A stretch of 64,000 bases of DNA, from assembly GCA_007844125.1 (NCBI GenBank), contig CM017561.1:60552756-60616755 (forward strand). Reading direction: 5' to 3'. This document shows positions 12,991-25,956 of this stretch, one piece after another. Both the position numbers and the translations under genes were made by a program. This stretch comes from Sinonovacula constricta (Eukaryota; Mollusca; Bivalvia; Cardiida; Solecurtidae). A model generated the notes under the pieces. It ran no database searches and was not told the origin of the DNA. It saw only the letters and a program-made list of their open reading frames with translations. How positions within the stretch are numbered: the first letter of the stretch is position 1; each line of letters begins with the position of its first letter.

Positions 12991-13679
12991 ACTGTGTAGC
13001 TGCATTGTTGCATGATTAATGTTTAAGGCACCACAACCAAAAGTGATGACAACTAGTCACATTATAAAAGATTAAAATGGATGTTCATATAAATATCATT
13101 GCCTCTTGTCTGAATTTCCTGATGCAAATTATTTTCTATCTTAAACATACAAATACATGTAAATAAGCACACTTTGAGTTTTTACTTTTTGTTTTTATAA
13201 TATTTTTATTCATTAATATCCCTATACAATAATTTATCTCAACAATAGTACAAAAGAAACAGGTCTAAAAGAGACATAATTATCTTTATAGGGAATACAA
13301 TTTTTTCCCCTTAGCTGTTTATTATTTACTGATGAAACCAATAAAAAATAGAAATAATGGTAATTACTGGGGAGTATAAAGTCAATATATACAATCATGT
13401 TATGGCACGGCTTTGCATGTTTTAACTAAGAAAGACAGGAAACAAGGAAATGATGGCTTGAGTGATGTTTGTTTCGAGTTCTTGTCAAAATTAAATTAGG
13501 ATACCAAGACTGGGATGCATCTGAATCAAAAGTGATAAAAGCTCTCTTGTTAAACTTTTTTCAAAATATTTTCATAAAAGTTTTTCTCAAAGCATCCTGA
13601 CATAGACATGGTCACATTCTTTAGTCTTGGATATAAAGCAAACATGCTGTCAGACTATTCAACAATATGTTTCTGTTTG

Positions 13680-13910
13680 TTCTTCTTACATCGCACTGAC
13701 ACAATTTTGGTCATATTGGTGATGTCCAGCTAATTAATGGTGGAGGAATACCCTGACTTATGTCTGGGTAGAACCACCGGCCCACTTCAGGTTATAGGTT
13801 GTAAACCTTCCCATATAGAAGTTATCTCCCCGAATGGGACTCGACCAAGTGGAGAGGGACTGAGGAGTTACATGATGGCGACTTTAACCTCTCAGGCTTT
13901 GGCGCCCTAC
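13680..13910 (-). repeat. SINE-B, near full length
   Basis: Reverse orientation: body complement GGGTAGAACCACCGGCCCAC, B-box complement GGGACTCGACC near 13846-13857 and head to about 13910. It matches the 49.7-kb copy. Confidence 0.5.
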
Positions 13911-14429
13911 TAATTCAACAATATCTGACTGTGATAACAAACTCTATTGAATAAACTGCTTACTATAACAGAACTGACAGAGTTGACATCTAGCTTTCTA
14001 AACTTGGGACAAAAAGTGTATATAAAGATCTAATGGGTGCTGACTGATCTGACTCTGTACTATTTGCTGCTGTATCTAGAAATATTTCAAGACACCTATG
14101 CAAGTAGATGTTGAGATATGACAAAGAATTAGTGTTGGTCATTACTAAAATGAAGCGTGAAAGGGATTAATTGGTTCAAGGGGTGGAATAACTCAGCTTT
14201 AAGTGATCTAGGTCGACTCAGGGATTAGGTTCATTCAGCTTGTGTAATTTATAGTGATTAGACATAGAATTTGAAACTAAAGAGTATATATATTTACAAC
14301 TGGTATCAGTTACTACAAACCCATTCCGAGCCATTAGCCATGTCTTCTGCTCATTAATTTTAAACGTATTCATATCGTATCTTGTTATTATATCTCTGGG
14401 TCATTTAATTGTATGCCAAGTGAGCACCG

Positions 14430-14933
14430 TTAAAGGCGGTATCGGACAATGTGGACAAAAAAAGTTTTTTCTCATATAACTAAATAAGTTATTGGTACCT
14501 GAAAAGGTCCCATAAATTTTTTTTCCTTGAGCTCTAGATCTGTGAAAACGATAAAGCATAAATCCCCACTCATCACTGCAAACAGATATTTCCTATCGTT
14601 GCCACAATGCAGAGAAAGCTTTGTTTAAATGAAGAAAACTATGTCATGCGGCAAATTACTTTTGAGACCTTGTTATATCATTATCAAAGTAATCTGCTCT
14701 GACATCAATATCTTATTTTACCAGAGATCATTATTGTGTTTATTAATTGATTGGAAAAGAATAAACTTTTACAGTGTTTGTTTCACAATTTGTACTGACT
14801 CGCAATATATGTTGTCTGTCTTTACTTAGACTGGAGGTGTTTATGCAGAAATGAGGCCCAGAGTCCCCACAGCAGTGGTAAACTATTGTTATGTGTATTT
14901 AATATAGGCAAACTATTAAATTCGAACCTTTAA
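14430..14933 (-). mobile_element. TTAA-MITE family A, copy 3 (inverted)
   Basis: The left end TTAAAGGCGGTATCGGACA (14430-14448) is the reverse complement of the family's right end. Internal sequence is the family in reverse. The far end is degraded, reaching CCTTTAA at 14927-14933. Confidence 0.5.
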
Positions 14934-15104
14934 ACCCCAATATGCTATATTTTTTCAAAACACAAAGTCTCCATTATCTACTAACACCAATACGCAAAAG
15001 TATTAAGAAACATTACTAGTGACTCTGCCACAAATAGAGCAGTTCTTGATCGGACAGTAGTAATTCATAGCCATCTTTGTTAACCAAAACAGTTGTCTAG
15101 AAAT

Positions 15105-15200
15105 ATTGCCAGTGACTTAGAAACAAACAGATCAGTTCCTGATCAGACAACTAGACTATTTGCCAATGCCTGATCAATGTATACTTAGCAGACTAACAGT
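15105..15200. repeat. GATC foldback relic
   Basis: GATCAGTTCCTGATCAGACA is followed by ACTAGACTATTTGCCAATGC and CTGATCAATGTATACTTAGC. A second partial relic (GCAGTTCTTGATCGGACAG) lies just upstream at about 15040-15060. Confidence 0.5.
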
Positions 15201-15859
15201 TGTAATTGTAAATGTTGATTTTGTAACTCAGCAAACAATTTGTAATTTTACAGGACATTGTTTCAACAAGATGTTCATCACCCCAGACTATGAGTCAGCC
15301 GGTATCTCTTATGAATACCTTATGCTAAATTTGCTATGTCTACTTCAAACCTATACTGATTCCTCGACCTTCCACAACGTGGGTTTGTGTCATGGTCGAT
15401 GTGAAGAACTTAATGAAAGAAGGTCTTCCAGCTTGGTTTGAGGCAATCAAAAACTGTGTTTTAATGATAGTTTTTTGTATTTTGAGTTTTAAAGCATACT
15501 GACACTTAACAGGTCATACAGTGCTAAGTACGATGAAGTTGAGCATAAATAGGGTATAATCAGTAAGCCAAGTATTTATCAAGTTTTATAAAAATTGTGT
15601 ATATCCAGGTCAGCTAGCTTCCACTGTCTGATCAGGAGCTGCACTATTTTTAAATAAGTCTCTGGCAATATAACACATTACCTGTGCATAAGGTTGATGA
15701 CAAGTTGCTAAGAATTTACTAAGTGTTACTAACAGATTTAGTATGATAAGGATTTATTCCTCTGTTTGATCTGTTTTTTTCCCAGTCTCTGATATCATGT
15801 AGTTTTCTTTTGCACAGTTGTCAGCATTCTATGTTATATCACTACAATTGTGCCTGTTT

Positions 15860-15970
15860 TTTTCCAACTTTGTTTTTCCAACTTTGTTTTTCTAATTTTG
15901 TTTTCCCAACTTTGTTTTTCCAACTTTGATTTTCTAACTTTGTTTTCCCAACTTTGTTTTTCCAACTTTC
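15860..15970 (+). repeat. 15/16-bp tandem array
   Basis: About seven copies of CCAACTTTGTTTTT with single-base variants (CTAATTTTG, CAACTTTGATTTT). Confidence 0.5.
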
Positions 15971-18093
15971 AAATTCACTATTTCCATTCTAGTATTATTA
16001 TACTTGACAAATAGTTTAATGAATCTAAGCCAGATTCTATATAAAACATGATTACGAAATATTAGGAATGGCACCAGTTAAGAACTAATTTTGTACCTAG
16101 TTACTCACTTATAATACTAATATACAAAATCTGTTGAAAAATCTTTGTTTTTCCACTTGATTGTGAGTGCTGCTATCAAAATCATTTGATGAAGCTACAT
16201 TCCCACCCACCTTCTCTAATCTGCTAATGGTTAAAGGATTGACAGCAGGTCTCATGTGTGTTTTCATTGCTTGGTCTAATTAATAACAAAACATCATCCA
16301 TTTTAGACATGTATGTCACAGGCCTTACTTTCCTCCCCAGATGAAGAGAATTTTTTCAATTTGGTGTAAATTTACTCTACTGTATCCTTTGGAAGAAAAA
16401 ACAGTGAAGCGGTATACAAACAAGGAGTATAATATATAATAAAATATATTAATGTGAAAGACATGTAGATGTTTTTAACATTTATTGTTTTAAGAAAAAA
16501 ACAACAGCACAATTATGCTTCATTCCTTTGCATGCTGTTAGTCATTGTGTCAAATATACATGTAATAACTGTAAGTGTTATTCTAGCTGCTATATTGTAT
16601 TTGTTAAATATTTTGCAAACAGTTTTGTGACTTTATATTGTACCTGGTATGTCAAGATTTGCAAAAAGTCAAAGGATATTGTGAATAATAACCATGGTTG
16701 ATGGGTTTTATTCATTATGTGTGAGTATAGTGCTCTGGTGAATGTTTGAAAAATGTAAAATGACTAGTATAGATAGTTTCCATGTGATGTCATAGGCACT
16801 GATAAGACAGTTAAAGGCAGCCATCTTTGAAGCCAGAAGATAATGCAGGCCGATATCTGGAAATATGTGTTTTTATTTTTCAGTTTATTTTACTTAATTT
16901 TATATCAAATTTAACATCTCTTATGAACTATTTTAAATATCAAAACTATATTTTGATAGTTTTAAAGATAAAAAAAAAATAGAACCAAAAAAGATACACT
17001 GTTCATTTTGTTAAAGGATGGGCCAATATTTTTTTATTTATTTCTGTGTATTTATCAATTTCAAAAATATTGTATTCTAAAAATATGAATTTCAATAGCT
17101 TTCCAATGGTGTATGACATTTTACTTTTGTATTACAAATGAAAAAATTACAGGAAAATTACATTTATGCTTCTATACAATTCATCTGAAGTTGCCATAAA
17201 AAATGGCTGCCAATCTAAGGGATCATCACTGATGTAGAAAATATCTATTGCTTTTATGACCTTTGGCATTCCAATAAAATATGGACACATTACCGAGTCT
17301 AAATTAATTTATTTTTATTTTTTTACTAATTGCCAGGTAAAATTCTTTTAATTGTTTGTTTTTGCTTCAAAGACAAAATATCAATAACTTATTATGATTA
17401 TAATTTCAATTAAAATCTAATTACTGTTAATAAATGCATATAGATCAGTAAGTTAGATGTTAATGTTATCAATATTGAATTTAAGTTTATAATTAATTTA
17501 AGTCAGGCTAATTAAATTGCAATTTTGACAATTCATAAATCAGTAGCAATGCTAGGAAATGTAAATTGTATTTGCAACAATATAGAAAGCAAGTTATAGA
17601 AAGTATTTGTCAATTTCTGTGTATTCTCACATTTTATTTTGCAAGTGGTCATAGAAAAATATATTTTCTATGATCATGAGTAAAAAAAAATATGATCATA
17701 CACTGAAAATACCAAATTTTCTTTTCATTTCATACATATTTCATCTTTAAACTTTATTTTAATCAGTAGTTCTAATGTGAAAATGAAAACCCTATCATTT
17801 CACTGTGGATCAGATTGTAATTCTAAGGCTTTCTTTCACAGGTATTTCTCACTCTTTTCACTCAAAAGTATGAAATGAAAATCTTTTTTTATGACAACCA
17901 CAACTTAAAGTCTGCTACAAACCAGTTGATCAAGCTTAGAGCTTGAATAGCTTGGAGCTGTCAGATCAGAATTTACACTTTGTTGCTAATGAGTCTCTAT
18001 CAAATGAATAGTTTGCTTTGCATGAAAATTTACAAAAATAACTAAAATTTATTTTAGGGTATTGATAATCTTACATGTAGCAAGCCCTGGAAA
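15971..18093. other. No gene seen
   Basis: Very AT-rich, with a weak GATC foldback trace at 17930-18000. Nothing else is recognised. Confidence 0.5.
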
Positions 18094-18415
18094 GGGTAGT
18101 CTGTGGCGTAGTGGTGATTTGTAACTCCTGTGACCGTTAAGCCTCTCACCACGTGGGTTCGAGTCCCGTTCTGGGCAAAGGGGTTAATATGAAAAGGTCT
18201 TCCAGCTGACTTATGGTACGCCAATCTCTGACTGCTTAGCCTCTCACCATGTGGGTTCGAGTCCTGTTAGGGCAAAGGCCTTAATGTGAAAAGGTCTTCA
18301 GGCACCAGTGGTTCTACCCAGACATGTGTCTGGGTTCTTCCTCCACCAGAAAGCTGGACATTGCTCTAATGTTCATAAATGGCCGCTACAATATATTTCA
18401 AAAACAAAACAAACA
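18094..18415 (+). repeat. SINE-B with duplicated tRNA-like head segment
   Basis: The head contains TGGCGTAGTGGTGATT (A-box region) and GGTTCGAGTCC at 18156-18166. The block from 'cttagcctctcacca' through 'aaaggtcttc' is then repeated, with a second GGTTCGAGTCC at 18254-18264, 98 bp downstream. The body GGTTCTACCCAGACATGTGT and a CAAAACAAACAAG tail follow. Other SINE-B copies have a single B box. Confidence 0.5.
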
Positions 18416-18626
18416 AGCCCTAGATTAAACAATAGGGAGAGTATATAGAGAACCACTCAAGACTGAGTATATGGTCACTCAGTGGCAGTAACACCAGTCC
18501 CTGACTCCTACCCCTTCAGACTCCCAGTGATGTGACTTTAAGATCATTAAAGGCTTAAATACTTTTAGACAATCATTTTTAGTAAGCCTAAAGTGAACTA
18601 GCCATTCTGTTGAGGCACTCTCTTGC

Positions 18627-19123
18627 TTAAGGAATATCTCAACAGTTTTGACCAATTTTGTCTCTGATGTGACCAAATAAATTATTTCCTGAAAAGATCC
18701 GCAAGATGCTGTCCATTAGTAACCTGCATCCATGTCACAAGTAAAGCATAACATCCCATTTGTCATTCGACAAAAATATTTCCTATCCCAGCTACACTGC
18801 ACAGATAGCTATTTTTAAACTAAGAAAACCATGTGACCACTTCCTTTTAAGGTCTTATTACATGGGCACCTGGATATTCAGCTCCGACGTCAAAATCTAC
18901 TTGTAGCTGAAATCTCCATCATGCTTATTTATAGATTTGGAAAGAATATTTAATGCGTTATATTGTATGAATTGTTCTCTGTAACAATTGAGATAATGTT
19001 ATAAACAGGATTTACTTAAACTTAAGTGTAAGTTTAGCATCAATTATGCATAAATTCCCCAGAAGAGGACCAAGTTTGTAACATGCATTAGATATAAGCA
19101 AACTGTCGGATACTACCTTTTAA
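18627..19123 (-). mobile_element. TTAA-MITE family A, copy 4 (inverted)
   Basis: About 497 bp, starting at a worn TTAAGGAATATCTCAACAG and ending in CAAACTGTCGGATACTACCT followed by TTAA at 19120-19123. It lies in the same orientation as copy 3. The end at 19.1 kb is well preserved. Confidence 0.5.
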
Positions 19124-20221
19124 GGGTGAAATAATTACCAACAGTTTACTATGAAAAAGAAAAAACAATGCCACTATAGAACAAATATAACAAAATCATT
19201 TAAAATAACAAATTATTTACAATGTACATGTAAAGTAGTATTCGCATGTATATATACAAGCAGGTAAATCCATAAAAATCCTAATAACACTTTCGCCTGT
19301 GCTAATTAGGGTTAAGTGAGCATCTAGCGTGCTGTAATATTACATCAATTCCCATTCACAGATTGATGTCATGTTTTCGACCACAAGATAGGAACTACAC
19401 AAGATATCTATTGTAAATCAATATAAGATGATATCTGAATACAATACTTTTACTGCCATTTCACTATTATGCAAAAAAAGTAATGTGTACCACACTTTTT
19501 TGTCATGCAAATTTAGTTGCCAGGGAAATTGACAACGATCTTGCAAGGCTTATGTTCTTTGTTATCTGTAGTTTTTTGTGAAGTCTGAGCTATGAACCTT
19601 TTAATAAGACTTAGGAAAATAGTGAACACAGCTGGGAGCTGTCTTATCAAGATCCACATTATATACTACTCTTTAGTCTCTAAAAATTAATAAATAATGT
19701 TGTCATTGCATACTTAATGGCATTTATTGAACAATGAGTATTGTTTTTAACAAATACACCAGGCTAAGTTTGAGATGACTGGACTCTGGGTCTATGCACA
19801 TGATCATGGGATTATAGATTTTAATAAAACATCTTTTCCTTGTTATGAGGTAAAATTACATTCTACTCGCAGCAGCAGACTTATTTATCATACCATGATA
19901 AGTTACTACAGAGAAACGGTACAATAAAAATTGTGTTTATAAACAGAGTAGGTATTCTGTTGGTTAATGCACAACAAAGCCTCATACATGCCTTATAAGG
20001 ATTTAAAGGCTGTTACACAACCACAGCATTATTTTCTACAATTCACATCATATATTCAAACGATATGTTTCACATTTTATAAGATGCAATAATGTTGCAG
20101 AATGTTGCAGACAGTATGGTTATCAATTTATAGCATGTTTAGATTACATGAATTGTTTTCTAGCTGTACATTTCAATTTTACATTGGTATGTATATGGTA
20201 GCATGATCTTTGTCCACTACA

Positions 20222-20340
20222 GCACAGATGTAACAGGAGCGGAAAAAGTGAGTCGCCACTGGGATTTAAACCACAGACCTCCCCAATACTAGCAGTTTGC
20301 TCTACCAACTGAGCTATAGAGGCTCTGTGAATGAACTACC
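20222..20340 (-). repeat. tRNA-like SINE head (third family)
   Basis: On the minus strand, TATAGCTCAGTTGGTAGAGC (A-box region) is followed by GTGGTTTAAATCCC (B box). The spacing fits a tRNA, but the acceptor arm does not pair with the sequence after the T arm, so a tRNA-derived repeat is more likely than a functional tRNA. Confidence 0.5.
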
Positions 20341-20840
20341 AGTGAAACTGCTACACAGACAGACCGGGAGTTACATATTCACTTCAGTGCATTGAAACTT
20401 CCCTGCAACATACATATTTATTTACTGGACAATGTTAATTTTCTTTTTCTATAAGGTGACTTATAAGCCCAATGTGACAGGTGTTACTTTGCATGCTTTT
20501 GTATTATTTTAACACCATTGCATAATTTGTATATAATGTAAGCACAAGTCACTATAATAAAAGAGTATCTTATCTTTCGAAGCTCTGTGATAAACGCAGC
20601 AGCTATATTACTAGAATAATTTATAAAGACTTGCTTGTTTATGTTAGTGTTGAATCATACCTGAAACCTAGAGTTATATTTCCTTCTGGAATTAAGTGAT
20701 AGTCTTCTGGTTGGTTATGTACTCTTAATCCTAGAAATTAGTCACAAATTTGTGTTAGTAAGTCGTAACCAAATCTGAATGACACGATTATCACAATATA
20801 TTAAAACACTAATCCTTATTACAATTGTATTTAACAACGC

Positions 20841-20953
20841 ATGGACTTTTCAGATGAGTTCAAGTAAAGTATAAGTTTTTATACCAGGTAAATGTTTGTA
20901 ATGGACTTTTCAGACAAGTTCAAGGAAAGTATAAGTTTTTATAAATGTTTGTA
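20841..20953 (+). repeat. Two-copy 60-bp tandem duplication
   Basis: ATGGACTTTTCAGATGAGTT at 20841 recurs as ATGGACTTTTCAGACAAGTT at 20901. The second copy lacks the ACCAGGTA segment. Confidence 0.5.
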
Positions 20954-21093
20954 GTAAATGACAGTGAGTGTCTGATTCTTTTTATCACATGATATAGATG
21001 ATGTTATCAATCAAAAAGCTGTATTACACTTGTGTAATATAACAAAATATGTAAGGATGTATTAAATGGACAACAAGGGGAATCATGGGATAA

Positions 21094-21386
21094 AAGGTTT
21101 ATTGTCTAACTAACATTAATGTCAGTTATTTGGAGATAGTGTCTACTAGAAGCAGATATAGTTCTGCCTTTACTGTATATATTACATGCCATAAACACCC
21201 AGTCACATTACCTGGACACAGGGTAGACCAGTAAGGGAGCTATACCCTTTTATTTGTTTAAACGTTAGCAAGGAAGCTATACCACTACTATTTTCAGTGA
21301 ATTTAGTATATTACAGCCTGGTACTGAACCTGGGGGCCTCCTGTACCTAAAGCTCACACTCTACCAATTGTGCAAACAGGTCTCGT
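21094..21386 (-). repeat. SINE-A, full-length copy
   Basis: Reverse orientation, with the body around AGTGTCTACTAGAAGCAGAT and the head ending CTCTACCAATTGTGCAAACAGG. It is more diverged than the 6.3-kb copy. Confidence 0.5.
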
Positions 21387-21732
21387 GAATAATAAATTTT
21401 ATATCATAACTGCCACCTTTGTTATTCAGACATACAGTTGCTACTTGTATAATAAAACACACACAAAAAACAACTTCTTTTTCAAGTAATAAAAACTTTG
21501 AACTTAAATCAAGTATCTTCTCCATAACACAAATTCTAGTTCCTTATTGAGAACAACTGGTTTAAATAAGCATAAGAATAATTTGTGACTACGACATGTA
21601 ACTTCCTGTCATATGAGAGATATCTTTATACAGGTCTGCAAGGGCAGGTAAGTTAGAGCAGGATCTATGTTATAAATCACTGTCAACAGATATGTAGATG
21701 TGATGTATTAACATTGCAAAGTGAGGGATAGT

Positions 21733-21790
21733 TTAAAGGTGGTATCTGACAATTTGAATCATAACTACTGTTAATACATGCATAGCCTGT
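21733..21790 (+). mobile_element. TTAA-MITE family A terminus only
   Basis: TTAAAGGTGGTATCTGACAA at 21733-21752 matches the terminal repeat of family A, but the sequence after it does not match the family interior and no partner end is seen. It may be a solo end or a related family with the same termini. Confidence 0.5.
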
Positions 21791-22254
21791 TGGGGTTTTG
21801 TTTAGGTGGTAGGTGAGGAACGCTGCCTTGGTGCTAAGGAGACAAATTATTATAACTGCCAAGAAAAAAACAAAAAAACAAACCCGCATGACACCAATCC
21901 TACAATATGGCACTCTCCTCACACCAGTTATATTTCACCATGCTACAGTAACCACAGCTGTCTTGAATAGCTTGTGTACATTATGTCTAAGTAAAAATGT
22001 TCCAGATTTACAAGTGATAAAATTGAATATTATTTATTAAAATACAAACACTCCTCAGACTTTATGATGAGAATCAAACCATAACGATGGATTTGTTTTA
22101 AACAATATCAAATATTTAATCTTGTTCGTAACCTTGTAACCTTACGTCCTTTTTTGTCTAGGTGGAAGAGGTTATTGTGATCTGAAAGGCATATGATAAT
22201 TGACAAAATGTTTTGTTTGTTTATGATAAACATCCCAGCAAGCAATTATTGTCA

Positions 22255-22362
22255 TTAAAGCAATGTCCAGCTATTTTTGTGGAGGAAGAGCCTAGACAAA
22301 TGTCTGGGTAGAACCATGGCACACTACAGATCAGCTGGAAGACGGTTCCACATTAAGTCCTG
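22255..22362 (-). repeat. SINE-B body fragment
   Basis: Reverse orientation: AAGCAATGTCCAGCTATTTT, GTCTGGGTAGAACCATGGCA and CAGCTGGAAGACGGTTCCAC. The tRNA-like head is missing. Confidence 0.5.
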
Positions 22363-22371
22363 TTAAAAAAT

Positions 22372-22593
22372 GGTAGTGGTATAACTCAATAGCTTATACT
22401 AAAGCAAATATAAGGGTAGTTCCACAAATGGCTGGCAAGGTGTCAGGATAATATGACTGGGTGCGTTGTCATGCCAGGTGCTCATGGAGTTCATGGCATA
22501 CTTGAAACAGTGATAGCAGCACTATACAGCGGACACCATCGCCAAATAACTGAAATGCTGTTGGTTTGATGATTAACCAAACAAACAAGCACA
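22372..22593 (+). repeat. SINE-A, 5'-truncated copy
   Basis: Body and tail only: AAGGGTAGTTCCACAAATGG through CCAAATAACTGAAATGCTG to the ACCAAACAAACAAGC tail. The tRNA-like head is missing. It lies directly after a reversed SINE-B fragment. Confidence 0.5.
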
Positions 22594-23244
22594 TCACCAC
22601 CACCCCCAAACGAGACTCAAACCTGCAAGGTGAAAAACTAAGCAGGGACTTATCTGATTGTAGCTTCTAATCTCAGTTATTTTATAACAATGCCATTTAC
22701 CTGTACAGGTAACAATGTGCCACAAAAAGAACTTAGCAGCAAAAAAAGATATATAACCTGATCCGGAGAGATCCACTTGGATGTGGATCTACACTATTCC
22801 CCTAAGTCTGAACATTCTTATCATTGCAGGTTAAGGGTATATTGTTATTGTTAAAAAAAATATCACAAGAATATCTAAAAAAAGACTGAATAAAAAAAAA
22901 TGGAAAATTGAAAAAAATACTTAAAACAAAACACAAGCTATTTGATGCACACCTACTTTTTTGCTTCTACTTGAAAGGTTTGTATGATGAAAGTAATAAC
23001 TAAGATTCCAGGTGAAAGGTTTGTATAATGAATTAACCTCAATTATCTAATTGAAAGCTTTGTAAATTAACCTAAATATTGAATATCTAAAAAATGCAAT
23101 TATTCTTGGAAATATGAACAATCAAACCTTATTATCTGACAGCGTTTGTCTAATAGAGGCATGTACTATATGTAATTATTTCATTGAAGTGCCGATCTAA
23201 CAAACATATTTATTTGTTTATATTATATATTGTACTAATTCAGT

Positions 23245-23375
23245 AAGGGTCATATTGGCAACAGCCAGCGAATTATTGGAAGACGCTAGATAAAATGTAT
23301 TTTCAGGTCAGCTGTAAGACTTCCCTATATCAACATCCTTAACCTCAAACAGGATTGAACAAACATGGTGAGGGG
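23245..23375 (-). repeat. Degraded SINE-B relic
   Basis: Reverse orientation traces: CCAGCGAATTATTGGAAGAC, GTCAGCTGTAAGACTTCCC and a B-box-like CAGGATTGAAC. Strongly diverged. Confidence 0.5.
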
Positions 23376-23820
23376 CACAGAAAAATAACAACTGTAATTA
23401 ATGTAAATATATGTATTAATACACAGTGACATTTAACTAACATTTTATTTATGTGTTATAAAATGCCAAACATTTTCTATTAAACTAATTTTATACATTT
23501 ACATGAACTGTGATGTACTATAAGTCTTCTCCCCCCCTGATATAGTTATAGAATACAATCTAATAGTGAATGACTGGTACAGGAGAGAGTTTTTAATCAT
23601 ATCACTTTAATTAGTATTGGGACATTATAAGACCACTCTGCTACAAGTATGCAAGGAGTCACTGCAGCGCAGCATGGCTTGAAGTATAGTAGACCTTAAA
23701 TGTTTGTTGTTTAAACATCAAATTTTTGTTGTTAATCATTTTGGTGATGACCATGATAACAATAACATTGTTGTTGTTGTTATTGTTGCTTATGGGAATG
23801 ATGAGAATGATAATAATGTT

Positions 23821-23884
23821 GATAATGATGATGATGATGATGATAATGATAATGATGATGATGATGATGATAATGATAATGATA

Positions 23885-23921
<37 letters not shown>
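23821..23921 (+). repeat. GAT trinucleotide microsatellite
   Basis: Runs of GAT interrupted by AAT (GATAATGAT). An open frame of mostly Asp/Asn is a by-product of the repeat, not evidence of a gene. Confidence 0.5.
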
Positions 23922-24171
23922 CAATAATGTTTTGCTATCTCTTAGCTTCACATCAAGGATATCAGATTGATAGAAGGTAAAGAGATAAACCATATTTGTT
24001 ATATGATAACTGATATCAAACTAAATGTTTGTTATACATGTTATATGTAATAAAGAGCTGTTATCAAATTAATTTTAACATTGTTTTAGTGTTAAGATAG
24101 AGAATGCTGTATGGCCTATATAGCTATTGCCCAAACAGGAAGTTAAATACAGATTTATCCTTGCAATGATA

Positions 24172-24955
24172 ACAAATACCAATAAAGCATCAGATATATC
24201 CATAGCAAATACCAATAAACCATCAGTTATATCCATAGCAAATACCAATAAACCATCAGTTATATCCATAGCAAATACCAATAAACCATCAGTTGTATCC
24301 ATAGCAAACACCAATAAACCATCAGTTGTATCCATAGCAAATACCAATAAAGCACAAGTTGTATCCATAGCAAATACCAATAAACCATCAGTTGTATCCA
24401 TAGCAAATACCAATAAACCATCAGTTGTATCCATAGCAAATACCAATAAACCATCAGTTGTATCCATAGCAAATACCAATAAACCATCAGTTGTATCCAT
24501 AGCAAATACCAATAAACCATTACTTGTATCCATAGCAAATACCAATAAAGCATCAGTTGTATCCATAGCAAATAGCAATAAACCATCAGTTGTATCCATA
24601 GCAAATACCAATAAAGCATCAGTTGTATCCATAGCAAATACCAATAAACCATCAGTTGTATCTATAGCAAATACCAATAAACCATCAGTTGTATCCATAG
24701 CAAATACCAATAAAGCATCAGTTGTATCCATAGCAAATACCAATAAAGCACAAGTTGTATCCATAGCAAATACCAATAAAGCACAAGTTGTATCCATAGC
24801 AAATATGAATGAAGCATCAGTTGTATCCATAGCAAATAGCAATAAACCATCAGTTGTATCCATAGCAAATACCAATAAAGCACAAGTTGTATCCATAGCA
24901 AATACCAATTAAGCATCAGTTATATCCATTGTAAATACCAATGAAGCATCAGTTG
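24172..24955 (+). repeat. 33-bp minisatellite, about 23 units
   Basis: The unit reads AAATACCAATAAACCATCAG followed by TTGTATCCATAGC (33 bp). Twenty-two or so near-identical copies run from 24174 to about 24912, with decayed copies beyond. Variants alternate AACCATCA, AAGCATCA and AAGCACAA. Because 33 is a multiple of three and the unit lacks stops in several frames, long frames are open on both strands (SIANTNKPSVV on plus, VFAMDTTDGLL on minus). The array lies in the putative CaMK1 intron 1 and no exon signals bound it, so I do not annotate a protein. Confidence 0.5.
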
Positions 24956-25950
24956 TCCTATTAATTCATAAAAAATACCAATTAAGCCTCTCTTATATTC
25001 ATTGATTATAGTAAAGAAACTTATGTTATCTTCAATGCAATGCAAGTTATAAGCCTGTTTTTATAGCATATACCATGTTAAAATTTATAAATTTAAAGTT
25101 ATGATATTTAATCAAGCAAAACAGATCTAGATTCAAATAGTTTATTTCTTAAGACTATTTATTATGTTTCCATTAGTGTAATATTATATTTAAATATTTC
25201 ATTCAATTAACATTTTAAAGGTAATTAAGGCATAAACTTATGTCAAGTTATGAAGGACCATTCATTAGATGCATTAACAGCCAGATGAAACAGCCTGTTT
25301 GCCACATATGTCACTCAAATGTCAGTGTGTGTTGGATTGCAGGAAAATGTCAAGTAGACTACAGTAGTTTTGTTTTGTTAGAGCTTGTGAGTGATATGAG
25401 CTACCCATGTTAAGTGACCTGTTAAGCCATGGTTTACACACAGTAACTCAAGCACATAGACCCAATATACCTATGTGTCTTGTGTTAACACTTTGATATT
25501 TGGCCTCGAGAAATTGAAAGTAGGAAATCAAGCCTATGTTATAATACATAGAAATGCGTTTGAAGATTTAATTAAAACCATGTGGTTCATAGTATATATA
25601 AACTGATTTACATCTCCTGATTAAGTACCTTATTTTATTTATAGTATGCTGCTTCATACGATCAGTTTTTGTAATTAAAGTAAACTTCACATAAACTGAT
25701 CTTGTTATGTTTGAAATATTACACGGGGAAATAGCACACTATTTAACGTAAATCTCCGTCAGTGTGTACCTTACTTGTATACATACAAATTATTACTTCA
25801 AGTCATCATGGAAATCAGTAAGGATTTTGAGTCTAACGTCTGTATCGCTATTATCTATTGTTTACACGGTCTTCATAGCATATAAATATACTAACAATCA
25901 ATACTCTTAGTCGTTACCAAAAAGTACTGTACTAATGTAATCAATTTGTT
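24956..25950. other. No gene seen
   Basis: AT-rich stretch between the 33-bp array and the CaMK1 exon. No exon or repeat is recognised. Confidence 0.5.
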
Positions 25951-25956
25951 ACTCAC

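Larger units (their letters stand above)
1..25956 (-). other. Putative CaMK1 intron 1 (start only; other end not found)
   Basis: If the exon at 25957-26051 is correct, the minus-strand transcript continues through this whole stretch. I looked by eye for reverse-complemented kinase motifs (GAFSEV, HRDLKPEN, DFGLS, GTPGYVAPE) and found none. What it does contain is transposon relics, SINEs and tandem arrays, listed separately. An intron this long next to a first coding exon is normal in large animal genomes. The far end lies outside the window or was missed. Confidence 0.5.

Noticed and set aside
20222..20340. Functional tRNA gene
   Set aside because: A and B boxes are present, but the acceptor stem does not close and the sequence continues like a SINE body.
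23704..23993. Poly-Asp, poly-Met or poly-Ser frames
   Set aside because: All three derive from the GAT microsatellite read in different frames.
24127..24912. Repeat protein encoded by the 33-bp array on plus or minus
   Set aside because: Frames are open on both strands because of unit length and composition. No exon borders or transcripts are visible.
1..25950. Further CaMK1 kinase exons on minus
   Set aside because: No reverse-complemented kinase motif was recognised by eye. A TBLASTN search would be decisive.
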